Shown: positions 26,901 through 39,400 of the stretch, piece after piece
How the letters are laid out: each line of letters starts with the position of its first letter
How positions within the stretch are numbered: position 1 is the stretch's first letter
Source: Nematostella vectensis
Taxonomy: Eukaryota; Cnidaria; Anthozoa; Actiniaria; Edwardsiidae
Length of the DNA stretch: 64,000 nucleotides
NCBI RefSeq assembly: GCF_932526225.1
Contig: NC_064042.1
Coordinates: 124,001-188,000, forward strand
Direction: 5' to 3'
Notes under the pieces: generated by a model
The model's database searches: none
What the model saw: the letters and a program-made list of their open reading frames with translations, nothing else
Told to the model about the DNA's origin: nothing
Position numbers and translations under genes: made by a program

Positions 26901-28265
26901 CAATGTGAAATCTATGTTTTTCACATGGAAGGTATCAAGTTAAAATCATATGATAATTTTCACAATCTGTAATATTCATAATATAACTCAAGCCTTCTTT
27001 GTACGCTGATGCAGTGTACCAATCGAACCGAGATAAAAACATTAAAAAGGAAAACGGAGTGGAGCATCTATTTGTATTTGCCCGTAAGCGTTCGTTATGT
27101 TCCACATTACAAATCCGTTGCTTTAGCCACAAAGAGCATAGCTTTAAAGGCCACGGTAAAGCGCGTTTTCATAATTTGTTAGAGATGATAGGGCCTCAAG
27201 GCGTTCAACGGAGCGGTTGGGCCGAAGGATCGCGCAACAGAGTCCCAAAAATAAAGCTTTGATTGTTATTATGGCAAATCCTGTTTTTTATTGCGCACAC
27301 GGGAAGATTATAGCCCAGCGTTCAGAAATATATAAGACATTTAAAAGGAGTATCAGCATAATAACAAGTCGTAAAACACCACCGCGCGCGATTACACGCG
27401 AACTGCAGCTCGTACGGCGATATTTATATGAACATTATGGTGCAAAATGACGACCGAGTGATCACGCCACCCGTACATACCTAATAGATGTGCCTGGTAT
27501 CTTGGTTACCAATGAGCTAAGGTTGCACCAGACAGGTTTTATAACGTCTTAAAAATAAATCGATCAAAAAATCTCATGTTCTTCTTTGGATGGCAACAAC
27601 CTTCCGAAATCCCATGACGTATAAGAATCAAAAAGACTCAACGAAAGATATATGTTGTTCTAAAGTTTCTGATCTAAAGACATTAACGTTTAGGATTCCA
27701 TTAGCTTAAATTTAGACCCCAAAATATACATTGAGTATTCCTGTACTGGACATAGACTCGAATCACACGGATTCCTGTCCGAGAATCGTCGACAACCACT
27801 CCCTTATTTACAAGAGAGCTTCAAATACATCCACGAATTTAATTACATCAGTTACACACTTGGATAAGCCGATGGATACTTTGTGTAAATCGACATTGTG
27901 CGTGAGCGTAATAAAAGGTAAATAATTTATCGTCACAGAACAACCTACCTATACCTAATTACAACTAAATTAATAACCATTTGAACATTTTCATAAATAC
28001 TGTTTTTATTTGCTCACACATTGTATCACACTTTGTATAAAATATTGTTTGCATAAATATAGTCTTAGTTCTTATTCCCCGCGTACACACCCTTTTCTGG
28101 CACCCTATGTGTTTTTAAGCTATTTACAATGCTGTATCAAGATATAAAACTTTCTCTGGAGTTCGTTTTTCATTATGTACTGACTCGTATCTAAAATTAC
28201 AAAGCGGGCGCGTGCAAAGGGCGTTGGGGTGAACGGCCTTTTATTGATGGTATGCCTTTTTAAAC
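23948..28265. other. Intergenic, no recognised gene
   Basis: Upstream of the zinc-finger gene. AT-rich with scattered short frames. The longest, at 25483-25812 on +, has no recognisable domain. The promoter of the zinc-finger gene should lie just above 23947. Confidence 0.5.
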
Positions 28266-29628
28266 TTGCAGCGACTGTTGTTGTTGCTGGTTTCTAGTGT
28301 TGCTTGGGTGTTGTTGATGGTTTCTAGTGTTGCTTGGGTGTTTTTGCTGGTTTCTAGTGTTGCTTGGGTGTTTTTGCTGGTTTCTAGTGTTGCTTGGGTG
28401 TTGTTGCTGGTTTCTAGTGTTGCTTGGGTGTTGTTGCTGGTTTCTAGTGTTGCTTATGTGTTGTTGCTTGTTTCTAGTGTTGCTTATGTGTTGTTGCTGG
28501 TTTCTAGTGTTGCTTATGTGTTGTTGCTGGTTTCTAGTGTTGATTGGGTGTTGTTGCTGGTTTCTAGTGTTGCTTATGTGTTGTTGCTGGTTTCTAGTGT
28601 TGATTGGGTGTTGTTGCTGGTTTCTAGTGTTGCTTATGTGTTATTGCTGGTTTCTAGTGTTGCTTGGGTGTTTTTGCTGGTTTCTAGTGTTGCTTGGGTG
28701 TTTTTGCTGGTTTCTAGTGTTGCTTGGGTGTTGTTGCTGGTTTCTAGTGTTGCTTGGGTGTTGTTGCTGGTTTCTAGTGTTGCTTATGTGTTGTTGCTTG
28801 TTTCTAGTGTTGCTTATGTGTTGTTGCTGGTTTCTAGTGTTGCTTATGTGTTGTTGCTGGTTTCTAGTGTTGCTTGGGTGTTGTTGCTGGTTTCTAGTGT
28901 TGATTGGGTGTTGTTGCTGGTTTCTAGTGTTGCTTGGGTGTTGTTGCTGGTTTCTAGTGTTGTTTGGGTGTTGTTGCTGGTTTCTAGTGTTGATTGGGTG
29001 TTGTTGCTGGTTTCTAGTGTTGCTTATGTGTTGTTGCTGGTTTCTAGTGTTGCTTGGGTGTTGTTGCTGGTTTCTAGTGTTGCTTGGGTGTTGTTGCTGG
29101 TTTCTAGTGTTGATTGGGTGTTGTTGCTGGTTTCTAGTGTTGATTGGGTGTTGTTGCTGGTTTCTAGTGTTGCTTGGGTGTTGTTGCTGGTTTCTAGTGT
29201 TGTTTGGGTGTTGTTGCTAGTTTCTAGTGTTGCTTGGGTGTTTTTGCTGGTTTCTAGTGTTGCTTGGGTGTTGTTGCTGGTTTCTAGTGTTGCTTATGTG
29301 CTGTTGCTGGTTTCTAGTGTTGCTTGGGTGTTGTTGCTGGTTTCTAGTGTTGTTTGGGTGTTGTTGCTAGTTTCTAGTGTTGCTTGGGTGTTTTTGCTGG
29401 TTTCTAGTGTTGCTTGGGTGTTGTTGTTGTTGTCTAGTGTTGCTTGGGTGTTGTTGATGGTTTCTAGTGTTGCTTGGGTGTTGTTGCTGTTTTCTAGTGT
29501 TGCTTGGGTGTCGTTGTTGTTGTCTAGTGTTGCTTGGGTGTTGTTGCTGTTTTCTAGTGTTGCTTGGGTGTTGTTGCTGGTTTCTAGTGTTGCTTGGGTG
29601 TTGTTGCTGGTTTCTAGTGTTGCTTGAA
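28266..29628 (+). repeat. 30-bp minisatellite
   Basis: About 45 copies of a unit containing TTTCTAGTGTTGCTTGGGTG followed by TTGTTGCTGG. Unit length is divisible by three, so a 453-codon hydrophobic frame runs through it. On the plus strand each unit has a pyrimidine tract followed by TTTCTAG, which resembles a 3' splice site. Confidence 0.95.
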
Positions 29629-29769
29629 TGTGTTGCTGGCTTCTAGTCTTTGTTGACCTTGTTCCTGCTGTTGTTGCTTAAATTCTGTTTCTTGTTACTG
29701 CTGTTATTAGTGTTGTTGTTGTTGTAACGGTTATTATTATTATTGCTCCTTTCATTGCTTCTTTTGTAG

Positions 29770-29876
29770 ATGTGTTCATGTGTGAACTACTACCATGGCG
29801 ACCAAGACAGCGAGAATTGAAGTTTTGAATGGAGCGATATTCAAAGCGTGAAAGCTATGTTCTGGGACCTAATAAA
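29770..29876 (+). other. Possible terminal exon with poly(A) signal
   Basis: A good acceptor (TTGCTTCTTTTGTAG) precedes a short segment with a tiny ORF starting ATGGCGACC (18 codons) and AATAAA at 29871-29876. No upstream coding exon was found. It may be the end of a noncoding or unrecognised transcript. Confidence 0.2.
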
Positions 29877-30042
29877 GCATTTCATGCCATGCTGATTTGA
29901 TCGAATTGTGCTTTTTATGTATGTTTGTATTATTGGTTACCAGCCTTAAACTGCCAGAAAACCACGGTAGCCGACGTCGGAATATAAGTTGATGCTAGTC
30001 TTTCTTTGTACAATGTTCTTTAGAGTAGTTAGGGTTGTGATT

Positions 30043-32453
30043 TCAAATGGTCATCCCTAATTTGCTGTTTTCTCGTGACGCGAATGTCTTGCGGTCTGTG
30101 GATCGCGAGCTAGGCTTCTTTGAGTCACGTGACTTATTACCGCTGTTCTGAAGAATTCCTGCGCGTGCGCGAGCCCACGATGAGCCGCTGGACTTGCGCC
30201 TTTGCCTGCTCTGAGTATTTCGACCGCTCTCACTCATTCTGCTCTCGGGGCGACTTAGTCTCTCTGGAGGAAGGAATGGCATGAAATGTGAAGAATTTCC
30301 TTTAACAGTATCATACGGGGGTCTTTTTCACCACACGACACTCACATAAAGACATGGACAGGCATGTAGCCAAATATCATGCCAAGTAACGGAATGAAAT
30401 GTGAAGAATTTCCTTAAACAGTACCATACTCGAGTCTTTTTTCCCATACAACACTCACATGTAGACAGGCATGTAGCCAAATTTATGCCAATTAAATTGG
30501 CAAATCTTCAATGAGAAAAATAGTTTACCAAATTAAAACCAAATCCGCTTTAGTCCACAGCAATCCTGATATCATATAAGCACACAGAAAGGTGCTTATA
30601 AAATTTATTAATAAAAATGGGTGCAGGTACTGGAAGGAGGGTATTCGCAATTTTATCTTGATGGGGTGGGAGGGGGGGGGGGGGTGCACATTCAGGGTGT
30701 ACATCTTGTCCAATCAGAGGAGAGGTGGAACAGAACATAGAAATCCATAAAAACTGTGGCAGCCTACTTGGACTGAGCTACCCACCAGGCTAAGTGGCTA
30801 TGTTTACTGCACATATTATGAGCATGTGTACTCTTACCAAATAACTTGTATAAAAATATATAACATACAGAGTTTGTAAAACATGTAGCCCACGAGCAAA
30901 CACAGGGGATCGGCTGGGGGGGGGGGGGGGGGGTATCATAGGTAGCATATGGAAAAAGCAAAGTATTTGAAAACCCCTTATAAGAAACGATCAGCTTTTT
31001 GGCCACCAAAGAAGGGTGGGCGCACCCCCCTGTGTCGCCCTAATATCAAGCAAAGATAAAAGATTCTGACTTGGGCCTTTAAACATATGTAACTTGCTGA
31101 ACTTTTACCTATAAAAGATGTTGTGATAAGTTCTAAATCATTCAGCAGCGGCGTGTAAATTGGACTCTCTTCACCTTTTTCTTTGAAACAAGAACAAATA
31201 ATAATTAAAAGTCTCATATGTTTTTCACATTTGTGTGTTTTTCGCGTTGATCCAAATACTGTTTCCCTGTCTGGAATAAGGACTAAATTAGGGTCCCGTT
31301 TTACCCTTCTTGGACCCTGATTGATACCTCCACCCCTCCCTCCCCAGTAGCGGATCTAGGGGGAGGGTTTAGAGGGTTTAATCCCTCCCCCTTGGGTTGC
31401 CAATAAACGATATGTAACAAAACAAATTACCCCCTTCCCCCTTTGTCACTGAGCCAACCCCCCCCCCCCCCCCCAAAGCGAAAAGCTAGATCCGCCCTGG
31501 CTCCCCCAACAGCGTTATGTTGACAAACAAGAATAACTTTCCACTCTGATAAGAAGGAACTTTTCGCGTGGCTTGAGAAGGTCCATCACATATCCCAGGC
31601 CCATACCCAAGACTTTTCTTCAGGGGGTGCGAAATCCAAAAAAGTGGACCTATTTTGTTTCCGGGAGGAGAGGGGGAGGGAGGGAGTTCTCTGATAAAAA
31701 AACTAACCACCTCCGAAAGAACAAAAAGGGATTTTTTATGCCATTGCAGTATATCCACGGGACGTTTATTGTCAGATTTGGCTACATAACAGAGTGATCT
31801 AGCTCATGATTTTTAGTCTTGTCAACAAATAGCACGTCTATTGAGAACCAAAAGTGGACTTTCGGCCGTTGTGGGCCATGGCGACAAACATGACTCACTT
31901 TCCACTCTGATAAGCACAAACTTTTCGCGTGCCTTGAGAAGGTCTGTTGCATAGTTGCCAGTGTGATCCAATAAGTTCTTCACATTTCCCAGCTCATCCG
32001 ACAAGTCGACTACAACTATAAGCACAAAGCAAACAAAGAAATCCTGAGTAAAGACAGCCATGTTTTCGGAGCGATAAAAACGTCGAAAGAATCACAACAT
32101 TCCTTTGTCCATTGTTTAGACAGGGAAATCACGACACGATAACAAGAATAAATATCTCTTACAGTCTTTATCACACAAGCATCTTCTTTTGATGTCCTCT
32201 AGAAGATTTTGTGTTCGGCAATTCGGGTTGAACAGCGCTTCTTGGGAATCTGTGGTCGTATAGAAACGGATCAATCCGAGGTCAACACAAGACAAGATAA
32301 TCTGTTTATATCGATTCCTGCGTCCCTGAATTTTCTTATAACTCCAGGAGTCTTTTGAACAGATTTTGTAAAAGACAATTAGTTAAAAAAGCAAGCAAAT
32401 AATGTTACAATGAATAATAAAAACTCACCTCCGTATTTCACTGTGATAAACAT
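30043..32453 (-). CDS. CXorf65-like protein, 5 exons
   Basis: Exons: 32429-32453, 32163-32249, 31899-32015, 31109-31180, 30043-30263; all phases agree and give about 173 residues. The order of motifs matches the uncharacterised human protein CXorf65: MFITVKYGD at the start, LFNPNC, a VDLSDELGNVK core, GNYATDLLKAREKFVLIRVE, then YTPLLND. The tail is basic and Ser/Arg-rich (RQRRKSS), as in the human protein. The small ubiquitin-like fold suggested by this pattern is my inference. The human protein has a helical stretch (after the PLL motif) that is missing here, so one small exon between 31109 and 30263 may have been overlooked. Function is unknown. Confidence 0.78.
30274..30495. repeat. Two-copy tandem duplication next to the exon-5 acceptor
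   Basis: Two copies, about 115 bp apart, of a segment containing GAAATGTGAAGAATTTCCTT and ACAGGCATGTAGCCAAAT. It begins directly at the intron side of the last CXorf65-like exon. Confidence 0.75.
31345..31499. mobile_element. Short inverted-repeat element (MITE-like)
   Basis: 155 bp bounded by CAGTAGCGGATCTAGG and, inverted, CAGGGCGGATCTAGC. The interior has G-rich and C-rich runs. It lies in an intron of the CXorf65-like gene. Confidence 0.55.
31514..31591 (-). pseudogene. Decayed duplicate of the end of CXorf65-like exon 3
   Basis: The minus strand reads MDLLKPREKFLLIRVE, closely matching ATDLLKAREKFVLIRVE of the real exon (31899-32015), and the similarity continues into the intron. The donor has changed from GTGAGT to GTTATT, so the copy is probably not spliced as an exon. 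Confidence 0.7.
31592..31878 (-). mobile_element. Dispersed MITE-like repeat, copy 1
   Basis: Reverse-oriented relative of the element at 49214-49500. Shared blocks include TCCACTTTTGGTTCTCA and AGACGTGCTATTTG, plus the terminal motif GCCCATACCCAAG. It sits exactly between the decayed exon copy and the real exon 3 of the CXorf65-like gene. Confidence 0.65.
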
Positions 32454-33400
32454 TGTGTTTTTCAAGCCGGCGTTTTACAGACGCGTTTTAATATCGCATA
32501 GTTTAGTGTTCGTGACCGTATAACAGTAGTTAACACCTGAGGCGGTTATAAACAAAGACTTATAACAAAAGAAGCACAAAAGATTGAAGTAAGCTGAGAG
32601 TGAGCGCCGTTCTGTGATGGTTGAATTCCGATACGTGTTACGGAGTCACGGTATGAAAGGTTTCGTGTTTCAAATATGGCCCGAAAAGCCTTGCAAGACT
32701 TTAGAAAACTAATTCCCTCTTATATCTTTGGGTTTATGAAACGCTCTGTTCTTTTATATTCCAGAATGAATAATTCAAGTTGTTTTTAAATAGAAACACT
32801 TTATTACTCCTCCTTCTGCCATAGACAATTTTGTCACACGATACAAAATAGGACATTGAAAATATACAAATCTAAATTGTAAATATATTAGGGGTAGCTT
32901 TTCATACTGCCCCAATAATATTTGAGATTTCTATACAAAGCGTTTTGCGCTAGCAAAGATAATAAATTAAATGCACGAAAGTTATTTCAATTACTTATTT
33001 ATCTTTATCAAAATGTGGTATTATTTAACATTTACCCCGCTAAAAAACGAAACAAACTCTTTGACCACACAGTTCGCGATGGATGTTGGCCACGGGAAAT
33101 ATGTCAGAACTAAGAGTTTGTTGCAAAGAGTGAGCAACATCCAAGTCAAATTCTGAGAGCACTGATGAACCATTTGCTCTTGGTCCATTATATTTCAGCG
33201 GGGCAGATGAATTATTGAAATGGTATAAAATGGAGAGACTGGCCTCACCATGGCCGACAAGCAAAGGAGAATTGCTCCACAGCCATGTGCTTAATAAAGA
33301 AAGACTCCTGTAATTTTACAATTGTTTTGTCACCCGGAAAGCTTTTTGAGAAGAAAAGATACTATTGTGCCCTGTGATGACAAATCAGTTGGGGAACTCC
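32454..33400. other. Between CXorf65-like gene and KMT2 3' region
   Basis: AT-rich. It contains the presumed promoter of the CXorf65-like gene just above 32453. No recognised coding exon or RNA gene. Confidence 0.45.
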
Positions 33401-33477
33401 GCTGACCAGTTATGACGTCACTATCACACATGACGTCACTATCACGTCTGTTATGACGTCACTATCACACATTCAGA

Positions 33478-33838
33478 AATTATCCATATCTGATCCCTTA
33501 TGACTTGCCTATGATTCATGTGTGATCCCTTATGACTTGCCTATGATTCATGTGTGATCCCTTATGACCCGCATGATTTATGTGTGATCCCTTATGACCC
33601 GCATGATTTATGTGTGATCCCTTATGACCCGCATGATTCATGTGTGATCCCTTATGACCTGCATGATTCATGCGTGATCCCTTATGACCCGCTATGATTC
33701 ATGTGTGATCCCTTATGACCCGCTATGATTCATGTGATCCCTTATGACCCGCTATGATTCATGTGTGATCCCTTATGACCCGCTATGATTTATGTGTGAT
33801 CCCTTATGACCCGCTATGATTTATGTGTGATCCCTTTA
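33478..33838. repeat. About 30-bp tandem repeat
   Basis: About twelve copies of TGTGATCCCTTATGACCCGC followed by TATGATTCA; early copies read GACTTGCC instead of GACCCGC. Confidence 0.9.
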
Positions 33839-33960
33839 TCAACACGGATGATACACCCTTGCAATTGCGTCAGTCGGAAGTCAAGTGAAACTCTCTCAGA
33901 TATAAGCCCTAAGATGACTGTTCTGCTAAGACTGAATAGCTGGTGCACGTCCCATACCGT

Positions 33961-34125
33961 AGCGCGAACTTGCCCACACAATGGTGTAACACTGTTCTGC
34001 ACATTGTACGTTGTTATATCCCCCACACAATGGTCTAACACTGTTCTGCATATTGTACGTTGTTATATCCCCCACACAATGGTGTAACACTGTTCTGCAC
34101 ATTGTACGTTGTTATATCCCCGCGA
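33961..34125. repeat. About 51-bp tandem repeat, three copies
   Basis: Three copies of a unit with CACACAATGGTGTAACACTG and GTACGTTGTTATATCCCC, probably downstream of the KMT2 transcript or in its 3' UTR. Confidence 0.85.
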
Positions 34126-34157
34126 AGCTACAACAAGCTGTGACCTTACGCGCTACT

Positions 34158-34510
34158 TTATGACGCGAAGTCCCGTGACGCAGCGCGAGCTTGCCCGCAG
34201 GGTCCATAGAGACTGGACGTGACAATATCACGGTGCCGATAATTCACCGTAACGAGCGTGACTGAACGCGATATTGCGTGACGCGAAGTCCCGTGACGCA
34301 GCGCGAGCTTGCCCGCAGGGTCCATAGAGACTGGACGTGACCATATCACGGTGCCGATAATTCACCGTAACGAGCGTGACTGAACGCGGTATTGCGTGAC
34401 GCGAAGTCCCGTGACGCAGCGCGAGCTTGCCCGCATGGTCCAACGGGACAGGACGTGATCATATCCTGGTGACGATAATTCACCGTAACGAGTCGTGCTG
34501 TTGCGTGACT
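34158..34510. repeat. About 120-bp tandem repeat, three copies
   Basis: Three copies of a CpG-rich unit including GACGCGAAGTCCCGTGACGC and CGATAATTCACCGTAACGAG. The third copy is more diverged. It lies within 150 bp of the KMT2 stop codon. Confidence 0.85.
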
Positions 34511-34663
34511 GAATGCGATTTTGTATGACGCGAAATGCCATGAGATAATAGACCAGGGACGTAACGCACCATGACCGTGACGTGTTGTTGTATGCCCTTA
34601 GGCTGCCCGTCACGAGGAGGCTCCAAGCATAGAGAGTGATTCGAGATTGCTGTACAAGATTGA

Positions 34664-36420
34664 TTAATTCAGATATTTCCGACATCGTTTGGACTTGCAA
34701 TGACAAGGCAGCTTCTCGTCCTCCAGAGGAAACTTGTAATCATAGGTAAGCTCTTCACCTCGCGAGATACTGAAACACAGATAAAGGAGAAGTGGGGAAT
34801 GTAAGTTCCTTTTCACCATGGGAATATTGTCGAAATTGATAGCGCTTTGTACGCAAATCGTATCTAGAACGTCTGAATCAGGCTTTGGCGTGTATGATTC
34901 AACGTCTGTTGTACCAACCTTTTAGAAGCAAAGATAAGGATCTTCTTGTTTCCGTCGATGGTAACAACCCGGGAATAGCAGTTTGGCTGTGGGAATAACA
35001 AGGAAATGGTACTGATTATAATAAAGATGAAAAGAAGAATAGGAGGAAGGATTAGTGGATGTAAGGAAGGAGGAGAAAGGAATGCAGGGCATGAAGAATG
35101 AAGAAACAAGTGAAAGATATAAAAAAGAAAAATATATCTGAAAGGGGAGGATGGAAGAATGAGTTGTGATGAGTGTAACAGAGAAGAAAGGGTGGGGTGG
35201 AGAAAGGCAGGGAGTAAAAGAAGAAGTAACAAGACCAAGAAATGAAAAGAAGGAAAGGATAGAAAAGGAGGGAGGGGGGGAGGGGGGCATAAGCGGGTTC
35301 CATACCTCGCACGAGTGATTGATGAAGCGAGCTGCATTCCCAGAGGTTGTGGCGTCCACAACGTATGTTCCATCAATACGGAACATGTAACACCCAATCC
35401 CCTGTAAAAATAGTATTAAATCACCATTAATACCAGACTACAACAACCAATACCCTGTAGAAATTTAAATTACGTTAAATTACCATGAATGGAGCCAATC
35501 CCAATCATTACAGCCTATTCCCGATCTTCAGTTCTCCGAAAAAACTTTTTACCAGCCTATCATAGCGGGCGTGGGGTTCTCCGAAAAACCTATCATAGCA
35601 GTCGTGGTGGTAATAGTGCAGTGGCGCCTATTGTCACATGAATCCTTACCTTGCTCTCGTAGTAGGCCTCTCGCTTGTCCGTCAGCGTGGATCTTATCAA
35701 CATGCCTGAGTACTCTATCACCATCTCACCAGCGGCGATATGTCGCGTACAGTACAAACCACGACCGTGAATACCAGACCTAAGGAACAGAGATCTTATC
35801 AGGCACACCTTTGTTATGTTTTTATTGAATACTGAAAGACGTAGAATGTGAGGGACCTCGTAATAATAATAATAATCTAAAAACATAGTTTAATAATTCA
35901 TTTACTGTTCAATAGAAAATATCACAATACATTTTTAAATTCAGCCGATGGAAATGGATGTTTTTTTTTTTCACTTGGTATTGTGCTAGGAAGACAAAAT
36001 GGCGCTTGGCAGACACCTTTCGATGCAATACGTTAAGGGCCTGGATTAGACTTGCGTGACACTTTTGCTTTGGTTATGAAATAACCAAAAATAAAATTTT
36101 GAAATATCCCAGCTTTTCTACAAGAATGATATTCTTTATAGTAAAGTAGGTACCAAGCGTTTTATTTCGGATGTTGAAATATCCCAGCTACTCTATAGAG
36201 AGGAGCCTTTAGAAGTATAGTATGTATTATCCGACTTTTAGCAGAGGAACACAAAAAAAAATGTGCCTAGGAAACGTTTAAAAAGTGATAGATACCCTCC
36301 CTTACCTGAATACGGCGATGGTGCCCTTGTTGTAGTTGTTCTGTTTGAGATGTCGGTAGCGCATGGCCATGGGCAGGTCCAGGGTGGTCGGTCGCTTGAT
36401 GGTCGTCATGTTCCCCCACG
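34664..36420 (-). other. KMT2 SET and post-SET domain exons
   Basis: Five exons carry the catalytic domain, residues about 1,935-2,073. Visible motifs: LPMAMRYRHL before SET, GIHGRGLYC, AGEMVIEYSG, TDKREAYYESK, GIGCYMFRID, the SAM-binding core RFINHSCEPNC, GEELTYDYKFP, and the post-SET zinc ligands in CHCKSKRC, ending KYLN. All key residues of an active methyltransferase appear intact. Confidence 0.96.
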
Positions 36421-39400
36421 CCTGTTCTGCAGCTTCCAGCTCGTCGTAATTGTCGTCCAGCTGTGGGGGAGTTCGGTACTCGGACGCCAGGAACGCAAAC
36501 ATGTCATACATCTTTTTCCTTTAACCGCAAAACGCATTTACACAATAGGTCTCGGGAGTCTCAACACTAAAATCCTTGTAGCTTCCCGAAGAGGGGTTCG
36601 GAACTTGGACGCGGGAAGCAAACGTGTTTGTACGAGACAGAGGGTCTTAGGTGGAGTTTGTTGTTTTGTGACGCAGATCGAATAAAATAGAACCTTTCGT
36701 TTTAAGTTGCTAGAAAATCTCTTTCACGGAGTTCCCAATTTGAACTATCGAACTATTTTGGATAGTGAAACAATTACACCATAACACCAAACTGCTGGAC
36801 GCCCCGACATGCAAATGTACCCGGTTGACGCCGAAATATCAAAATCTGGAAAATTGATGGAAGCAAAGGCAAAAACAAAACAAAATAATGAGTAAGTAGG
36901 GAACAATATCGATTACATAGCATATTTCTAGAGCCCAAATATCTTAATTACACGACATCAAAGTACAGGGACAAACTAAAGACACCTTGTTTTCTATATA
37001 CTTGACCAACCTTCGATGGTGAGGTTCCGTTCTACAGCAACCAGTAGGATTTTCTTTAAGTTCCTGAGAGTAGAAAAACAAGAGCAGATATATATGTGTA
37101 ATCCTATCTATGCCTAGGATTTCGTGGTTATTCATGAGACCACTTTTGATAGGGCCCTGTGCGCACTTCTTGGTATGCGCCTGCAGAACAGATATCCCAC
37201 TTGATCATGGTACATACCCCACGGTACCCCTGTTGATCATGGTACATACCCCACGATACCCCTGTTGGTCATGGTACATACCCCACGATATCCCTGTTGA
37301 TCATGGTACATACCACACGATACCCCTGTTGATCATGGTACATACCACACGATACCCCTGTTGATCATGGTACATACCACACGGTACCCCTGTTGATCAT
37401 GGTACATACCACACGATACCCCTGTTGATCATGGTACATACCACACGATACCCCTGTTGATCATGGTACATACCCCACGATACCCCTGTTGATCATGGTA
37501 CATACCCCACGATACCCCTGTTGGTCATGGTACATACCCCACGATACCCCTGTTGATCATGGTACATACCCCACGATACCCCTGTTGATCATGGTACATA
37601 CCCCACGATACCCCTGTTGGTCATGGTACATACCCCACGATACCCCTGTTGGTCATGGTACATACCCCACGATACCCCTGTTGATCATGGTACATACCCC
37701 ACGATACCCCTGTTGATCATGGTACATACCACACGATACCCCTGCTGATCATGGTACATACCACACGATACCCCTGTTGATCATGGTACATACCACACGA
37801 TACCCCTGTTGATCATGGTACATACCACACGGTACCCCTGTTGATCATGGTACATACCCCACGATACCCCTGTTGATCATGGTACATACCACACGATACC
37901 CCTGTTGATCATGGTACATACCACACGATACCCCTGTTGATCATGGTACATACCACACGATACCCCTGTTGGTCATGGTACATACCACACGATACCCCTG
38001 TTGATCATGGTACATACCACACGATACCCCTGTTGATCATGGTACATACCACACGATACCCCTGTTGATCATGGTACATACCCCACGATATCCCTGTTGA
38101 TCATGGTACATACCCCACGATATCCCTGTTGATCATGGTACATACCACACGATACCCCTGTTGGTCATGGTACATACCCCACGATACCCCTGTTGATCAT
38201 GGTACATACCACACGATACCCCTGTTGATCATGGTACATACCACACGGAACCCCTGTTGATCATGGTACATACCACACGATATCCCAGTTGATCATGGTA
38301 CATACCACACGATACCCCTGTTGGTCATGGTACATACCACAAGTCCATCCTCGCCGTTGGTGCCGAATGGAGGGTTGTACTGGAAGCGGTAGTTTCTCAA
38401 TAGGTGGGCATCAGCCAATTGCTCCAGAATGTACGTAACAGGCTCGTCCGTCACGCCAATCATGCAGCGGTCACTCACACCTACAGGACAAAATATTAGT
38501 ATTACGTGACACGGGAATCAAACTCACACCTACAGGACAAAATATTAGTATTACGTGACACGGGAATCAAACTCACACCTACAGGACAAAATATTAGTAT
38601 TGCGTGACACGGGAATCAAACTCACACCTACAGGACAAAATATTAGTATTGCGTGACACGCAACGCATCTTGTGTTACGGTAACACATGATAACAGACCA
38701 CCTACAGATATGGCAATCTAGCATTGCGTGACAAGCTATTTGACGACACGCTGATCATGGACGAGATCATATCTTACACAAAGCAGACCAGTAGACGCAC
38801 ATATGAAAATAAAAATGCTGGATTTATGGCAACTCACCAATAAACGGCAAATCCTTTAGTAAGTGCGAGGAGCGGGAATCCCGAACCAAATCGAATATCA
38901 TCCGCCAAGCAACTGGAAACAAATGCCAACAGCATTAATAACTGGAAGATCAGTGACAATTATCTTATCTTGAGCATAGTAACATATTAACGATGTATTA
39001 GAGTAGCAGGAGACAACATGGCGTCCGTCATCATTATGATAACTTGGGTCTTGTTTTAAAAGAGTTTGATTGGAGTCCTAAGATTGAAATCCTTGATCAC
39101 TAAGGGCGAATGGTCTGAACTTTGAAACCCAGTGGCATAAGAACCCTTTTGCCCTAGGCCTTATTGAGCTGTTTATAGCAACCAAGCAGTTTTTTGATAG
39201 ACTGAGTTAGAAATTAAAATTTCCAAGGTCACAACACCCGCCTACCTTTATGGGAATCCGCCTCTATCCTCAGTCCATCGTCGTTAGTAATAACAAACCG
39301 AATATTGGCACCGTCAAAGTCAGGATCCAAACTCTTACTTGGCTTCTCCTCCTTCCATTCAATTAAAGGTCTATCACGGCATTTGGTGGAGAACTGACAA

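Noticed and set aside
28266-29627. 453-codon hydrophobic frame LLLVSSVAWV
   Set aside because: Thirty-bp repeat divisible by three; no start context, splice partners or domain.
34864-35397. 177-codon minus frame covering part of SET
   Set aside because: It runs through an intron between two SET exons; conserved motifs are only in 34919-34986 and 35306-35401.
37187-38337. CRISPR-like array
   Set aside because: Direct tandem repeats without unique spacers, in a eukaryotic intron.
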